Shown: one piece after another, positions 18,710-29,489 of the stretch
Numbering within the stretch: position 1 is the stretch's first letter
Layout of the letters: the number at the start of each line of letters is the position of its first letter
NCBI RefSeq assembly: GCF_000496755.2
Contig: NZ_AYKS02000014.1
Span: 1-60,278 of the forward strand
Length of the DNA: 60,278 bases
Source: Serratia sp. DD3
GTDB lineage: Bacteria; Pseudomonadota; Gammaproteobacteria; Enterobacterales; Enterobacteriaceae
Direction: 5' to 3'
Position numbers and translations under genes: made by a program
The notes under the pieces: generated by a model
Told to the model about the DNA's origin: nothing
The model's database searches: none
The model's input: the letters and a program-made list of their open reading frames with translations, nothing else

Positions 18710-19671
18710 TAATCTTTATCTTACGCCGCCTGTTGCTGCTGTTGATCACCTTATTCTTACTGACCTTGGTCAGCTTCAGCCTAAGCTATTTTACCCCGCG
18801 AGCGCCACTTAATGGCGCTGCTCTGCTGGATGCCTATCAATTCTATTTATCCAGCTTGCTGCATGGCGACTTCGGTATTTCCAGCATCGATGGTCAGGCC
18901 ATCAGCGAGCAATTAAGAGAAGTGTTCCCTGCCACCATGGAATTGTGTTTTCTGGCCTTTACCATGGCACTGTTCATCGGGATCCCTTTGGGGCTTATTG
19001 CAGGGGTGATGCGTGGCAAATGGCAAGATACCGCCATCAGTACCTTTGCACTACTGGGTTTTTCAATCCCTGTATTTTGGCTGGCCTTGCTGTTAATGCT
19101 GTACTTTTCACTACACCTGGGTTGGTTGCCGGTTTCTGGGCGTTTTGACATGCTCTATCAGGTAGATCATGTCACTGGCTTGGCGCTAGTTGATGCCTGG
19201 CTCTCCGATTCACCTTATCGCAGCGAGATGATCGCCAGCGCATTGCGCCATATGGTGTTACCGATTACCGCACTGGCGGTTGCGCCGATTACCGAAGTGA
19301 TCCGTCTGATGCGCATCAGTACCGACAGTGTTTTCGGCCAAAACTATATCAAAGCTGCGGCAACTCGTGGGCTATCGCGGTTTACCATTATTCATCGTCA
19401 TGTTCTGCATAATGCTTTGCCCCCCATCATTCCACAACTTGGATTGCAGTTTTCTACCATGCTCACACTGGCTATGATCACCGAAGTCGTTTTCAGTTGG
19501 CCTGGCTTGGGCCGCTGGTTGATTAGCGCTATCCGCCAACAAGATTTTGCGGCTATCTCTGCTGGAGTGATGGTTATCGGTACACTGGTGATTACCATCA
19601 ATGTGCTGGCCGATATTCTTGGTGCTGCCACCAACCCGCTAAAACATAAGGAATGGTATGCCCTTCGATAA
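18706..19671 (+). CDS. sapB: SapB, ABC permease subunit
   Basis: A 321-residue inner-membrane permease of the DppB/OppB type with an N-terminal membrane helix (residues 2-26), further helices at about 80-105, 115-145, 185-205, 240-265 and 285-310, and the EAA loop ([21 protein letters not shown]) that contacts the ATPase subunits. Translation begins with GTG overlapping the sapA stop. It forms a heterodimeric channel with SapC. In E. coli SapB and SapC homologues have also been tied to putrescine export. Confidence 0.93.
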   Translation: MIIFILRRLLLLLITLFLLTLVSFSLSYFTPRAPLNGAALLDAYQFYLSSLLHGDFGISSIDGQAISEQLREVFPATMELCFLAFTMALFIGIPLGLIAGVMRGKWQDTAISTFALLGFSIPVFWLALLLMLYFSLHLGWLPVSGRFDMLYQVDHVTGLALVDAWLSDSPYRSEMIASALRHMVLPITALAVAPITEVIRLMRISTDSVFGQNYIKAAATRGLSRFTIIHRHVLHNALPPIIPQLGLQFSTMLTLAMITEVVFSWPGLGRWLISAIRQQDFAAISAGVMVIGTLVITINVLADILGAATNPLKHKEWYALR

Positions 19672-20548
19672 TGTCTATCGCGAAAAGAAAATGCCGAGCC
19701 CGGCGCTTTACACTTGGCGGATTTTTTACGCTGATACCTTGGCGATGATTGGTTTGTATGGCGTGATTAGCCTGTTGCTGCTTTCCCTGTTTGGCAGCCT
19801 GTTGGCACCTTATGCGCTGGATCAACAGTTTTTAGGTTCTCAATTGTTGCCGCCCTCTTGGTCCCGTTACGGCAATGTGTCGTTCTTTCTGGGTACCGAC
19901 GATTTGGGGCGCGATATTCTCAGCCGCTTGCTAAATGGTGCCGCTGCCACTTTCGGCTCCGCATTGTTGGTCACGCTCGCCGCCGCTGTGGTTGGCGTTA
20001 TTCTGGGGGTTTTCGCTGGGGTGACCCGTGGCCTGCTCTCAGCAGTATTGAACCATATCCTTGATACGCTACTGTCTATCCCTTCCTTACTATTGGCAAT
20101 TATCGTAGTCGCATTTATCGGGCCAAAGCTTGAGCACGCCATGTTGGCGGTTTGGCTGGCGCTGTTACCTCGCATGGTACGTACCATCTACAGCGCCGTG
20201 CATGATGAGTTGGAAAAAGAGTATGTGGTGGCTGCACGTTTAGATGGCGCTTCCACATTACAAATCCTGTGGTATGCCGTTATGCCGAATATTGCCGCTG
20301 TGCTAACAACTGAATTCACCCGTGCGCTATCGATGGCTATTCTCGATATTGCCGCGCTGGGATTCCTTGATCTCGGTGCGCAACTCCCTTCCCCCGAGTG
20401 GGGGGCAATGTTAGGCGATTCCCTGGAGCTCATCTACGTGGCTCCTTGGGCCGTGATGTTACCGGGTGCCGCTATTATGCTCAGTGTGTTGCTGGTCAAC
20501 CTATTGGGTGACGGTATGCGCCGTGCAATTAATGCGGGGGTGAAATAA
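19658..20548 (+). CDS. sapC: SapC, ABC permease subunit
   Basis: A 296-residue DppC-type permease that overlaps sapB by 14 bases. It has one N-terminal helix (about residues 27-48), a periplasmic loop with [15 protein letters not shown], the standard signature of this half of peptide permeases, then five helices. The EAA loop reads [23 protein letters not shown]. It is the partner of SapB. The TAATG-type overlap with sapD indicates tight translational coupling. Confidence 0.93.
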   Translation: MPFDNVYREKKMPSPALYTWRIFYADTLAMIGLYGVISLLLLSLFGSLLAPYALDQQFLGSQLLPPSWSRYGNVSFFLGTDDLGRDILSRLLNGAAATFGSALLVTLAAAVVGVILGVFAGVTRGLLSAVLNHILDTLLSIPSLLLAIIVVAFIGPKLEHAMLAVWLALLPRMVRTIYSAVHDELEKEYVVAARLDGASTLQILWYAVMPNIAAVLTTEFTRALSMAILDIAALGFLDLGAQLPSPEWGAMLGDSLELIYVAPWAVMLPGAAIMLSVLLVNLLGDGMRRAINAGVK

Positions 20549-21540
20549 TGGCGCTGCTTGATATTCGCAATTTAACCATCGAATTTATGACGGCTGAAGG
20601 GCCGGTTAAAGCGGTTGATCGCATCAGCATAACACTGGCCGAAGGTGAGATCCGCGGTCTGGTCGGGGAATCCGGTTCAGGAAAAAGTTTGATCGCCAAA
20701 GCAATTTGCGGCGTCACCAATGATAACTGGCACGTTACTGCCGACCGCTTTCGCTTTAACGATATCGACTTGTTGAAACTCACTCCGCGGGAAAGACGCA
20801 AGCTGGTTGGCCGCGATGTATCGATGATTTTTCAGGAACCCCAATCCTGTCTCGATCCCTCTGAAAGCATTGGTCGCCAGATAGCGCAGGCGATCCCACG
20901 CTGGACTTATAAGGGCCGTTGGTGGCAACGGTTTAACTGGCGTAAACGCCGGACGATTGAGTTGCTGCATCGTGTAGGTATTAAGGACCATAAAGATATT
21001 ATGGGGAGTTTTCCTTATGAGTTAACCGAAGGTGAATGCCAAAAAGTGATGATCGCCATCGCGTTAGCCAATCAACCCAGATTGCTGATTGCCGATGAGC
21101 CAACCAACTCCATGGAGCCAACGACCCAGGCACAGATCTTCCGCCTACTGGCTGGATTGAATCAGAACAATAACACCACCATTTTGTTGATCAGTCACGA
21201 TTTGCAGATGATGAGTAAATGGGCGGATCGGGTCAATGTGCTCTACTGCGGTCAAACCGTTGAGAGCGCGCAATGCGAAGACTTGCTTGCTGCGCCGCAT
21301 CACCCATATACACAAGCCCTGATCCGTGCCATGCCAGATTTTGGCCGTTCACTGCCTCATAAAAGTCGCCTGAACACCTTGCCAGGGGCTATTCCCTCGC
21401 TGGAGCACTTGCCAATAGGTTGCCGACTCGGGCCTCGTTGCCCTTACGCACAAAAAAAATGTATTGAAACCCCCAGCCTGCGCTCAGTAAGAGGTCGTCT
21501 CTTTGCTTGCCACTTTCCATTGAACATGGAGGAGCAGTAA
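20548..21540 (+). CDS. sapD: SapD, ABC transporter ATPase
   Basis: A 330-residue peptide-transport ATPase with Walker [13 protein letters not shown] (about residues 39-50) and Walker [14 protein letters not shown]. The ABC signature is unusual, [12 protein letters not shown] instead of LSGGQ, a deviation also found in E. coli SapD. The C-terminal cysteine-bearing oligopeptide domain is present ([14 protein letters not shown]). In E. coli SapD also supports Trk potassium uptake. It follows sapC directly and is one base from sapF. Confidence 0.94.
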   Translation: MALLDIRNLTIEFMTAEGPVKAVDRISITLAEGEIRGLVGESGSGKSLIAKAICGVTNDNWHVTADRFRFNDIDLLKLTPRERRKLVGRDVSMIFQEPQSCLDPSESIGRQIAQAIPRWTYKGRWWQRFNWRKRRTIELLHRVGIKDHKDIMGSFPYELTEGECQKVMIAIALANQPRLLIADEPTNSMEPTTQAQIFRLLAGLNQNNNTTILLISHDLQMMSKWADRVNVLYCGQTVESAQCEDLLAAPHHPYTQALIRAMPDFGRSLPHKSRLNTLPGAIPSLEHLPIGCRLGPRCPYAQKKCIETPSLRSVRGRLFACHFPLNMEEQ

Positions 21541-21541
21541 T

Positions 21542-22354
21542 ATGGAAACACTATTGGAAGTGCGCAATCTGGCAAAAACCTATCGTTACCGCACCGGGTT
21601 ATTCCGCCGCCAACATGTTGAAGCCGTCAAACCGGTCAGTTTTACGCTGCGTGAAGGCCAGACGCTGGCGATTATTGGAGAGAATGGTTCCGGTAAATCC
21701 ACTCTGGCAAAAATGCTCTCCGGTATGGTTGAGCCCTCTTCCGGTGAATTGCTGATTGATGACCACCGGCTGGAATTTGGTGATTATCGTTACCGTAGCC
21801 AGCGGATCCGCATGATTTTCCAAGATCCCAGTACTTCGCTCAACCCGCGCCAGCGTATCAGCCAAATCCTTGATGCACCATTACGTTTGAATACCGAGTT
21901 TGATGCCATCGAACGCGAGGCGCGTATCAATCAAACTTTGCGTCAAGTGGGCATGTTGCCCGATCATGCCTACTATTATCCGCATATGCTCGCCTCGGGG
22001 CAGAAACAGCGTGTGGCGCTGGCCCGGGCCCTGATCCTACAACCTAAAGTGATTATTGCCGATGAAGCCTTGGCTTCGCTAGATATGTCGATGCGTTCGC
22101 AAATCATTAACCTGATGCTGGAACTGCAAGAAAAACATCGGATTTCATATATCTATGTTACGCAACATCTTGGAATGATGAAGCATGTCAGTGATCAGGT
22201 GATGGTGATGCATGAAGGTGAAGTGGTAGAGCGTGGTAGCACCGCCGAAGTCTTGGCTGCACCGTTACACGATCTTACTAAGCGACTGATTGCCGGTCAT
22301 TTTGGTGAGGCATTAACGGCAGATGCCTGGCGGCGTGATGGCGCCCGGTTTTAA
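21542..22354 (+). CDS. sapF: SapF, ABC transporter ATPase
   Basis: A 270-residue ATPase with Walker A GENGSGKSTLAK, the Q-loop in IRMIFQDP, an ABC signature written LASGQKQRVALA, Walker B VIIADEAL with Ala after Glu as in SapF, and the H-loop in YVTQHLGMM. It pairs with SapD under the SapBC channel and is the last gene of the operon. In E. coli fabI follows this gene; here the next gene is rnb. Confidence 0.94.
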   Translation: METLLEVRNLAKTYRYRTGLFRRQHVEAVKPVSFTLREGQTLAIIGENGSGKSTLAKMLSGMVEPSSGELLIDDHRLEFGDYRYRSQRIRMIFQDPSTSLNPRQRISQILDAPLRLNTEFDAIEREARINQTLRQVGMLPDHAYYYPHMLASGQKQRVALARALILQPKVIIADEALASLDMSMRSQIINLMLELQEKHRISYIYVTQHLGMMKHVSDQVMVMHEGEVVERGSTAEVLAAPLHDLTKRLIAGHFGEALTADAWRRDGARF

Positions 22355-22366
22355 ATACGGCATTTC

Positions 22367-22387
22367 AGGCGTGGTCACCGCACGCCT
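22367..22387 (+). terminator. Possible terminator after sapF
   Basis: AGGCGTG and CACGCCT form a GC-rich stem with a seven-base loop, 13 bases after the sapF stop. The T-run after it is weak, so termination may be partial. Confidence 0.4.
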
Positions 22388-22538
22388 TTGCCAACACCAT
22401 TAAATGAACGGTTAAGTCGGTTTTGCCGTCTGTTTATTAACATGAGAAAACCGACAGGTTAAACTTGCCCGCAGCTGATGATTCGCGTAAAAATGTCTGC
22501 CGCAAATATTGCCACTTACAACCTATCTACTGGACGAT

Positions 22539-24473
22539 ATGTTTCAAGATAATCCGCTGCTGGCGCAGCTTAAACAGCAACTTCACTCTCAAACCCCACG
22601 TGTTGAAGGCGTAGTAAAAGGGACTGAGAAAGGTTTTGGCTTTTTAGAAGCTGATGGCCAAAAAAGTTATTTTATTCCGCCACCGCACATGAAAAAAGTG
22701 ATGCACGGTGATCGTATTGTCGCCACTTTACATACGGAAAAAGAACGTGAAATCGCCGAACCGGAAACACTGGTTGAACCTTTCCTGTCGCGCTTTGTTG
22801 GTCGGATACAGAAAAAAGATGATCGCCTCTCTATCATCCCTGACCACCCGTTGTTGAAAGAAGCCATCCAGTGCCGTCCAGTACGTGAATTGACGCATAA
22901 TTTGCAAACCGGTGACTGGGTAATAGCCGAGATGCGCCGTCACCCGCTAAGAGGTGATCGGGGTTTTTACGCAGATATAACCCAATTTATCACTGACGGT
23001 GAAGACCACTTCGCCCCTTGGTGGGTCACGCTGGCGCGTCATAATCTTGAAAAAGAAGCACCAGAAATGGTCGCCATCGGTGATTATGACCGCACACTGC
23101 CACGAGAAGATCTGACCGCACTGAACTTTGTTACCATTGACAGCGCCAGTACCGAGGATATGGATGACGCGTTATTGGTACAGGATAACGGTGACGGATC
23201 ACTGCAATTAACTATCGCCATTGCTGACCCTACCGCTTATGTCGAGCCAGGCAGTCCTCTGGATGATATCGCCCGCAAGCGCGCTTTCACCAATTACCTG
23301 CCAGGTTTCAATATTCCCATGTTGCCACGGGATCTGTCAGACAATCTCTGCTCACTGCGCCCTAACCAGCGTCGCCCAGTGCTGGCTTGCCGTGTCACAA
23401 TAGCCGCAGATGGCGCATTGTGTGATGATATCCGCTTCTTCGCTGCTGAGATCGAATCCAAAGCTAAATTGGTCTATGACGAAGTCTCCGACTGGCTGGA
23501 TAGTATTGCTGGCTGGCAACCACCTAATGAAGCGATTACCCAGCAGGTCACCTTGCTAAAGCAGGTGTGTGATCGCCGTAATAGCTGGCGCCATCAACAC
23601 GCCCTGGTGTTCAAAGATCATCCAGATTATCGCTTCGTCTTAGGCGAGAAAGGCGATGTATTGGAGATTGTCAGTGAGCAACGCCGCACCGCCAACCGGA
23701 TTGTTGAAGAGTGCATGATTGCGGCCAACGTTTGTGCCGCGCGAGTCCTGCGTGATCATCTCGGCTTTGGTATCTATAACGTCCATAACGGCTTTGACCC
23801 TGCCCTGGTCGAGCAAGCGGTCACGGTTCTGCAGGCCAATAATATTGCCGCTGAAGGGGAAAAACTGCTTACCCTGACAGGTTTCTGCGAACTGCGTCGC
23901 CAACTTGATGCACAACCAACGCAGTTTCTTGATGGCCGTATCCGCCGCTTCCAAACTTTTGCCGAGATATCCACCACACCAGGACCGCACTTCGGTTTAG
24001 GTTTGGAGGCCTATGCCACCTGGACCTCTCCAATCCGTAAATATGGCGATATGATCAACCATCGTTTGCTGAAAAGTATTATCACTGAACAAGTGACTGA
24101 AAAACCACAAGATGAACTACCCGCCCAGTTGACCGAGCGTCGACGGTTGAACCGCATGGCTGAACGTGATGTGGGTGATTGGTTATATGCACGCTTTTTG
24201 AAAGATAAAGCCGGTAGTGACCAGCGTTTCAATGCGGAAATTATCGATGTGACTCGTGGTGGCCTGCGTGTACGTCTGTTGGAAAACGGGGCCGTTGCCT
24301 TTATTCCCGCCTCTTTTATTCACGCAGTACGCGATGAAATGGTTTGTAGCCAGGAAGCTGGCACGGTTCAGGTAAAAGGCGAAGTCATTTATCGCCAGAG
24401 TGATACCTTACAGGTCAAGATTGCTGAAGTCCGTATGGAAACCCGCAGCGTTGTTGCCAAGCCTGTCAGCTGA
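22539..24473 (+). CDS. rnb: Exoribonuclease II
   Basis: A 644-residue RNase II. Cold-shock-type RNA-binding domains form the first third ([19 protein letters not shown]). The catalytic RNB domain carries the metal-binding cluster in [14 protein letters not shown] (Asp residues about 200-210) and the RNA-anchoring tyrosine region. A C-terminal S1 domain follows ([21 protein letters not shown]). It degrades unstructured RNA processively from the 3' end. The start at 22539 ([11 protein letters not shown]) matches E. coli; the upstream in-frame start at 22509 is not supported. Confidence 0.96.
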   Translation: MFQDNPLLAQLKQQLHSQTPRVEGVVKGTEKGFGFLEADGQKSYFIPPPHMKKVMHGDRIVATLHTEKEREIAEPETLVEPFLSRFVGRIQKKDDRLSIIPDHPLLKEAIQCRPVRELTHNLQTGDWVIAEMRRHPLRGDRGFYADITQFITDGEDHFAPWWVTLARHNLEKEAPEMVAIGDYDRTLPREDLTALNFVTIDSASTEDMDDALLVQDNGDGSLQLTIAIADPTAYVEPGSPLDDIARKRAFTNYLPGFNIPMLPRDLSDNLCSLRPNQRRPVLACRVTIAADGALCDDIRFFAAEIESKAKLVYDEVSDWLDSIAGWQPPNEAITQQVTLLKQVCDRRNSWRHQHALVFKDHPDYRFVLGEKGDVLEIVSEQRRTANRIVEECMIAANVCAARVLRDHLGFGIYNVHNGFDPALVEQAVTVLQANNIAAEGEKLLTLTGFCELRRQLDAQPTQFLDGRIRRFQTFAEISTTPGPHFGLGLEAYATWTSPIRKYGDMINHRLLKSIITEQVTEKPQDELPAQLTERRRLNRMAERDVGDWLYARFLKDKAGSDQRFNAEIIDVTRGGLRVRLLENGAVAFIPASFIHAVRDEMVCSQEAGTVQVKGEVIYRQSDTLQVKIAEVRMETRSVVAKPVS

Positions 24474-24487
24474 CAGGCCTGTCGTTT

Positions 24488-24521
24488 GACAATCAGGGCG
24501 CTACACAGCGCCCTGATTGTC
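24488..24521. terminator. Bidirectional terminator between rnb and fsa
   Basis: Two perfect 15-base arms (24488-24502 and 24507-24521) with a four-base loop lie between the convergent rnb and fsa genes, followed by T-rich sequence on the right. It is among the strongest hairpins in the window. Confidence 0.8.
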
Positions 24522-24528
24522 AGGTTAT

Positions 24529-25194
24529 TTAACCCAGTTGCATCGAACCAAAAGCCCCTTGCCAATCCTGCTCAAATTTCTCTACTGCCGCTTGCACTGC
24601 AGGTGTAGTAATGAATTGTTCCGCCACATCCACCGGTAAAGTGATGGACTGGCAACCAGCCAGCAGACACTCCAGCGCCTGACGGGGAGTTTTAAAGCTC
24701 GCAGCCAAGACTTTGGCATGAGGCGCATGCAGTGTCAGTAACTGCTGCAATTCATGTACCATTTCAATACCATCACCCCCTTGAGCATCCAGGCGATTAA
24801 CGTAAGGCGCGACATACTCAGCCCCAGCCAGCGCGGCTAATAATCCTTGCCCGGCACCATAGACCGCGGTGCCTAGTGTTGGAATCGACATGGATTTCAA
24901 CTGTTTGATAGCTGCCAACCCTTCCGCGGTGGTCGGTATTTTAACCACCAAACCGCATACACGCTGATTTAACAGCACGGCTTCCGCAACCATTTGCTCT
25001 GCATTGTTTGCCATCACTTGAGCAAATAACTTACCGGTGCCACCTAAGGCATCACGTAGTGCCGGAAGAACTTCCCAAATAGGTTTACCCGCTTTGGCAA
25101 CAATGCTGGGGTTAGTCGTTACACCGTGCAACGGCAACACACGCGCCAAACGCTTAACCGCTGTCACATCAGCGGTATCCAGATAAAGCTCCAT
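24529..25194 (-). CDS. fsa: Fructose-6-phosphate aldolase (transaldolase-like)
   Basis: A 221-residue FSA/MipB-type enzyme, one residue longer than E. coli FsaA. The Schiff-base lysine is Lys85 in GLVVKIPTT, the same number as in E. coli. Other family marks are [23 protein letters not shown] and SFKTPRQ. It cleaves or forms fructose 6-phosphate type compounds from glyceraldehyde 3-phosphate and dihydroxyacetone or hydroxyacetone. It is divergent from ybiY across 157 bases. In E. coli fsaA lies near ybiW and ybiY, and its product has been placed after YbiW in the 1-deoxyfructose 6-phosphate route. Confidence 0.92.
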   Translation of the reverse strand: MELYLDTADVTAVKRLARVLPLHGVTTNPSIVAKAGKPIWEVLPALRDALGGTGKLFAQVMANNAEQMVAEAVLLNQRVCGLVVKIPTTAEGLAAIKQLKSMSIPTLGTAVYGAGQGLLAALAGAEYVAPYVNRLDAQGGDGIEMVHELQQLLTLHAPHAKVLAASFKTPRQALECLLAGCQSITLPVDVAEQFITTPAVQAAVEKFEQDWQGAFGSMQLG

Positions 25195-25264
25195 ATCGTT
25201 CTCCTGAGTCTTTTGTGGATGAATTCAAGCTGTGGACATGATAATGGAAATAACCTCTCATTAG

Positions 25265-25278
25265 TTGATTAAAATCAA
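25265..25278. promoter_or_regulatory. Perfect FNR-type box upstream of ybiY
   Basis: TTGAT-TAAA-ATCAA is an exact match to the FNR consensus TTGAT-N4-ATCAA. It is 74 bases upstream of the ybiY start and 71 bases upstream of the fsa start, in the shared divergent promoter region. Anaerobic activation by FNR would suit an oxygen-sensitive glycyl radical enzyme. Confidence 0.75.
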
Positions 25279-25351
25279 ACCAACTTTCATTCGAAAGATA
25301 TTAAATTTACGTAAGAAAATCCCAAGCGACCTACATTCATAAAGGTGTCCC

Positions 25352-26254
25352 ATGCTATTTAATCTACAGCGCTATTCAACCCATGACGGCCCAGGCATCC
25401 GTAGTGTGGTATTCCTGAAAGGCTGTTCGCTGGGTTGCCGCTGGTGCCAAAACCCGGAGAGCCGTTCTCGGCAACAGGAATTACTGTTCGATCAGCGTTT
25501 GTGCCTTGCGGGATGCACACTCTGTAGTGAGTGCTGTCCCCACGCCATTACCCGCCTTGACGAAACATCGTTAGCGTTACAACGTACACAATTGACTGTG
25601 GCTGATTATGAGGCATTAACCGATTGCTGCCCAACCGGTGCGTTAAGCGTCTGTGGTTCGCTCATCGACATTGATGCCGTTATGGCTGAAGTCATGCGAG
25701 ACAAGCCTTACTATTTACGTACCGGCGGCGGCCTAACGCTGTCAGGCGGTGAACCCTTTATGCAACCCGAGATCGCCGCTGAGTTGCTCAAACGTGGGCG
25801 CGAAGCCGGGATCCATACCGCGGTAGAGTCTTGCTTGCACACCCCTTGGGCCTATATTGCGCCCTCTTTACCTTGGCTAGACTTGATGCTGGCAGACCTC
25901 AAGCATGTGGACGAAGTGCGTTTCAAGCAATGGACAGATGGCTCAGCCAAGCGCGTAATGGACAATTTCCGCCGTTTGGCGGCGGCAGGTACTCAGATCA
26001 CCATACGTGTCCCGCTGATCCCTGATTTCAATGCTGACCGCGACTCTATCCGTGCCATTACCGACTTTGCCGCTGACGAGGTGGGTGTCAAAGAAATCCA
26101 CTTTTTGCCTTATCACACCTTAGGTATCAATAAGTACCATCTGCTCGGCGCACCTTATTACGCTTCCCGTACCCCTCTTGATGATCCTGAACTGCTGGCC
26201 TATGCCGAAAATTATGCCAACGACAAAGGTCTGACTGCTATTTTACGAGGATAA
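25352..26254 (+). CDS. ybiY: Glycyl radical enzyme activase (radical SAM), YbiY type
   Basis: A 300-residue radical SAM protein. The CX3CX2C cluster motif is in [14 protein letters not shown] (about residues 26-39). A ferredoxin-like insert supplies two further cysteine clusters ([13 protein letters not shown] and [12 protein letters not shown]), as in activases of the choline-lyase and glycerol-dehydratase groups but not in Pfl[12 protein letters not shown] follows. It installs the glycyl radical on the YbiW enzyme encoded four bases downstream. No strong Shine-Dalgarno box beyond AAGGTG is seen. The sequence agrees closely with remembered E. coli YbiY. Confidence 0.93.
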   Translation: MLFNLQRYSTHDGPGIRSVVFLKGCSLGCRWCQNPESRSRQQELLFDQRLCLAGCTLCSECCPHAITRLDETSLALQRTQLTVADYEALTDCCPTGALSVCGSLIDIDAVMAEVMRDKPYYLRTGGGLTLSGGEPFMQPEIAAELLKRGREAGIHTAVESCLHTPWAYIAPSLPWLDLMLADLKHVDEVRFKQWTDGSAKRVMDNFRRLAAAGTQITIRVPLIPDFNADRDSIRAITDFAADEVGVKEIHFLPYHTLGINKYHLLGAPYYASRTPLDDPELLAYAENYANDKGLTAILRG

Positions 26255-26258
26255 CACC

Positions 26259-28691
26259 ATGACAACACTCGACCTGACTACCCTGACCGAACGCATTCGG
26301 GCACATAAACTCGCGCTGATTCATATCGTTAAACCCCCGGTCTGCACCGAACGTGCGCAACATTACACGGAAGTCTACCAGCAGCAACAAGATAAACCGC
26401 TGCCGATCAGACGTGCGCTAGCACTGGCAAATCACCTGGCTAAACGCACCATCTGGATCAAAAACGATGAGTTGATTATCGGTAATCAGGCCAGTCAGTT
26501 ACGTGCCGCGCCAATTTTCCCGGAATATACCGTCAGTTGGATTGAAAGTGAGATTGACGAACTGGCAGATCGCCCCGGTGCGGGCTTCTCGGTGAGCGAA
26601 GAGAACAAACAAGTATTACATGCCTTATGCCCGTGGTGGCGTGGTCAAACCGTTCAGGATCGCTGCTACGGGATGTTCACTGATGAGCAAAAAGCCCTGT
26701 TGGCAACCGGGATCATCAAAGCAGAAGGTAATATGACCTCCGGTGATGCTCACTTGGCGGTTAACTTCCCATTGTTACTGGCGAAAGGCTTGGATGGCCT
26801 ACGTGAGAAGGTATCTGAACGCCGTGAACGCCTTCAGCTTACCGACTGGGATGACCTGCATAAGGAGCAGTTCCTTAAAGCCATTGATATTGCTCTGGCG
26901 GCGCTGAGTGACCATATTCTACGCTTTGCCCAATTGGCTCGAGAGATGGCACAGACCGAACAACGGACCTGGCGGCGCGAAGAGTTGCTGACCATGGCAA
27001 ATAACTGTGAACTGATCGCTCACCAGCCGCCACAAACTTTCTGGCAAGCCTTGCAACTCTGTTACTTCATCCAGCTATTCCTACAGATTGAGTCTAATGG
27101 CCATTCCGTCTCCTTTGCTCGTCTCGACCAATATCTCTATCCCTGGTATCGCCGTGATGTTGAACTGGAACAGACTCTCTCCCGTGAAAAAGCCATTGAG
27201 ATGCTGCACAGTTGCTGGTTAAAGCTGCTGGAAGTCAACAAAATCCGTTCTGGTTCGCACTCTAAGGCCTCTGCGGGTAGCCCGTTGTACCAGAACGTGA
27301 CCATTGGTGGACAGAAGTTGGTCAATGGTCAACCTTGCGATGCCGTTAACCCGCTCTCCTATACCATTTTGGAGTCCTGTGGCCGCCTGCGTTCAACGCA
27401 GCCAAACCTGAGTGTGCGTTATCACGCCGGGATGAGTAATGACTTCCTTGATTCCTGTGTGCAAGTGATCCGTTGCGGTTTCGGTATGCCAGCCTTCAAC
27501 AATGATGAAATCGTTATCCCTGAGTTTATTAAACTGGGGGTAGAACCACAGGATGCCTACGATTATGCTGCTATCGGCTGTATCGAAACTGCTGTTGGTG
27601 GCAAATGGGGTTATCGTTGCACTGGGATGAGCTTTATTAACTTTGCTCGTGTCATGTTGGCCGCCTTAGAGGAAGGCCGTGATGCTACCTCCGGTAAAAT
27701 TTTCCTGCCACAGGAACTGTCGCTATCCAAAAACAACTTTAGCCATTTCGACCAGGTACTGGCTGCCTGGGATACACAGATCCGCTATTACACCCGTAAA
27801 TCCATCGAGATTGAGTGTGTGGTCGATACCGTGCTGGAAGAAAATGCTCATGATATCGTCTGCTCCGCATTAGTGGATGACTGTATCGAACGTGGCAAGA
27901 GCATCAAGCAAGGTGGCGCCAAGTATGACTGGATTTCTGGCCTGCAAGTGGGGATCGCTAACCTTGGCAACAGCCTGGAGGCGGTGCGTAAACTGGTATT
28001 CGATCAGGGGATTATTGGCCAACAGCAATTGGCACAAGCACTGGCGAACGACTTTGCCGGTCTGGATGGCGAGCAACTACGCCAGCGCCTGATCAACGCA
28101 GCACCTAAGTACGGCAACGATGTTGATGATGTTGATCAACTGCTGGTACGTGCCTATCAGACCTATATCGATGAACTGAAGCAATACCACAATACCCGCT
28201 TTGGTCGTGGCCCGATTGGCGGAACTTACTATGCAGGAACCTCATCTATCTCGGCTAACGTGCCATTTGGTGCCGCAACCATGGCAACCCCGGATGGCCG
28301 CAAAGCCCATACCCCATTGGCGGAAGGTGCCAGCCCGGCATCAGGGACCGACCACCTTGGCCCTACCGCTGTCTTTAACTCGCTGGCAAAATTGCCCACC
28401 GAGGCGATTCTAGGTGGGGTGTTACTCAACCAGAAGCTGAACCCATCAACACTGGAAAATCCACGTGACCGCGAAAAACTGATGTTGATGCTGCGCACCT
28501 TCTTTGAGTCTTACCATGGCTGGCATGTACAGTACAACATTGTCTCTAGGGAAACACTGTTGGCTGCCAAACAGCATCCTGATCAATATCGTGATTTAGT
28601 GGTACGTGTAGCTGGATATTCTGCCTTCTTTACCGCATTATCTCCTGATGCGCAGGATGATATTATTGCGCGAACAGAGCATACTCTTTAA
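26259..28691 (+). CDS. ybiW: Glycyl radical enzyme YbiW
   Basis: An 810-residue glycyl radical enzyme. The thiyl-radical cysteine is Cys441 in AAIGCIETAVGG and the radical-bearing glycine is Gly786 in RVAGYSAFF, 24 residues from the end. It is usually annotated as formate acetyltransferase (PflF), but it matches E. coli YbiW. That protein has been reported to open the ring of 1,5-anhydroglucitol 6-phosphate, giving 1-deoxyfructose 6-phosphate, which FSA then splits to glyceraldehyde 3-phosphate and hydroxyacetone. The neighbouring fsa gene fits. No PTS transporter for the sugar is in the window. Confidence 0.93.
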   Translation: MTTLDLTTLTERIRAHKLALIHIVKPPVCTERAQHYTEVYQQQQDKPLPIRRALALANHLAKRTIWIKNDELIIGNQASQLRAAPIFPEYTVSWIESEIDELADRPGAGFSVSEENKQVLHALCPWWRGQTVQDRCYGMFTDEQKALLATGIIKAEGNMTSGDAHLAVNFPLLLAKGLDGLREKVSERRERLQLTDWDDLHKEQFLKAIDIALAALSDHILRFAQLAREMAQTEQRTWRREELLTMANNCELIAHQPPQTFWQALQLCYFIQLFLQIESNGHSVSFARLDQYLYPWYRRDVELEQTLSREKAIEMLHSCWLKLLEVNKIRSGSHSKASAGSPLYQNVTIGGQKLVNGQPCDAVNPLSYTILESCGRLRSTQPNLSVRYHAGMSNDFLDSCVQVIRCGFGMPAFNNDEIVIPEFIKLGVEPQDAYDYAAIGCIETAVGGKWGYRCTGMSFINFARVMLAALEEGRDATSGKIFLPQELSLSKNNFSHFDQVLAAWDTQIRYYTRKSIEIECVVDTVLEENAHDIVCSALVDDCIERGKSIKQGGAKYDWISGLQVGIANLGNSLEAVRKLVFDQGIIGQQQLAQALANDFAGLDGEQLRQRLINAAPKYGNDVDDVDQLLVRAYQTYIDELKQYHNTRFGRGPIGGTYYAGTSSISANVPFGAATMATPDGRKAHTPLAEGASPASGTDHLGPTAVFNSLAKLPTEAILGGVLLNQKLNPSTLENPRDREKLMLMLRTFFESYHGWHVQYNIVSRETLLAAKQHPDQYRDLVVRVAGYSAFFTALSPDAQDDIIARTEHTL

Positions 28692-28739
28692 TCAGTAAAT
28701 CATTGCGGCCACTGCCAGGTGGCCGCCTATCAGGCTACT

Positions 28740-29489
28740 ATGAACTCAAGACAACAAACCATTCTACATTTGGTGAATGACCGCCGCCGCATTAGCGTCA
28801 GCGAACTGGCCCGCGCTGCCGGTGTTTCTGAGGTAACCATTCGCCAGGATCTCAACCTGTTGGAAAAACGTAGCTACCTTAAACGTGTTCATGGCTCTGC
28901 CATTGCTTTAGAAAGTGATGATGTCGATGCCCGCATGATGTCTAACTTCGCGCTCAAACAAAAACTGGCGCAATATGCCGCTTCATTGGTTAACGATGGC
29001 GAAACCATTTTTATCGAAAGCGGGAGTAGTAATGCGCTACTGGCCCGCTATCTGGCTGAAAACAAGCGTGTCACCCTGATCACCGTCAGTTACTATATTG
29101 CTCATTTATTGAAAGAAACTGATTGTGATGTCATCGTGCTCGGTGGGTTATACCAGAAAAAAAGTGAAACCGTTGTCGGCCCGTTAACACGCGCTTGTAT
29201 ACAGCAAGTCCACTTCAGTAAGGCTTTTATTGGGGTGGATGGTTATCATCCAGAAACCGGGTTTACTGGCCGCGATATGATGCGTGCTGACATTGCCAAT
29301 GCCATCTTGGCCAAAGGTGTAGAAAGTATTGTATTGACCGACTCATCAAAATTCGGTCAAATTCAACCTAACCCATTAACTGCCACGAATAATAATATTG
29401 GACGCGTAATTACCGATGCACGTCTATCAGTTGGCTACCAGCAATTGTTAGAACGTCAAGGAATTAAAGTCGATCTGGTCAATGAATGA
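28740..29489 (+). CDS. yciT: DeoR-family regulator YciT
   Basis: A 249-residue DeoR-family protein: an N-terminal helix-turn-helix ([21 protein letters not shown], residues about 17-37) and a C-terminal sugar-phosphate sensor domain with [11 protein letters not shown] and the LTDSSKFG motif. MNSRQQTIL at the start and [11 protein letters not shown] match remembered E. coli YciT, and the gene sits upstream of osmB as in E. coli, so the ATG at 28740 is preferred over the in-frame GTG at 28719. It lies 48 bases after ybiW on the same strand, suggesting it controls that operon and senses one of its phosphorylated intermediates. Confidence 0.85.
   Translation: MNSRQQTILHLVNDRRRISVSELARAAGVSEVTIRQDLNLLEKRSYLKRVHGSAIALESDDVDARMMSNFALKQKLAQYAASLVNDGETIFIESGSSNALLARYLAENKRVTLITVSYYIAHLLKETDCDVIVLGGLYQKKSETVVGPLTRACIQQVHFSKAFIGVDGYHPETGFTGRDMMRADIANAILAKGVESIVLTDSSKFGQIQPNPLTATNNNIGRVITDARLSVGYQQLLERQGIKVDLVNE

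Noticed and set aside
26259..28691. Calling the glycyl radical enzyme a pyruvate formate-lyase
   Set aside because: The active site has a single Cys (GCIETA) rather than the adjacent Cys-Cys pair of PFL, and the activase has the ferredoxin-like insert absent from PflA.
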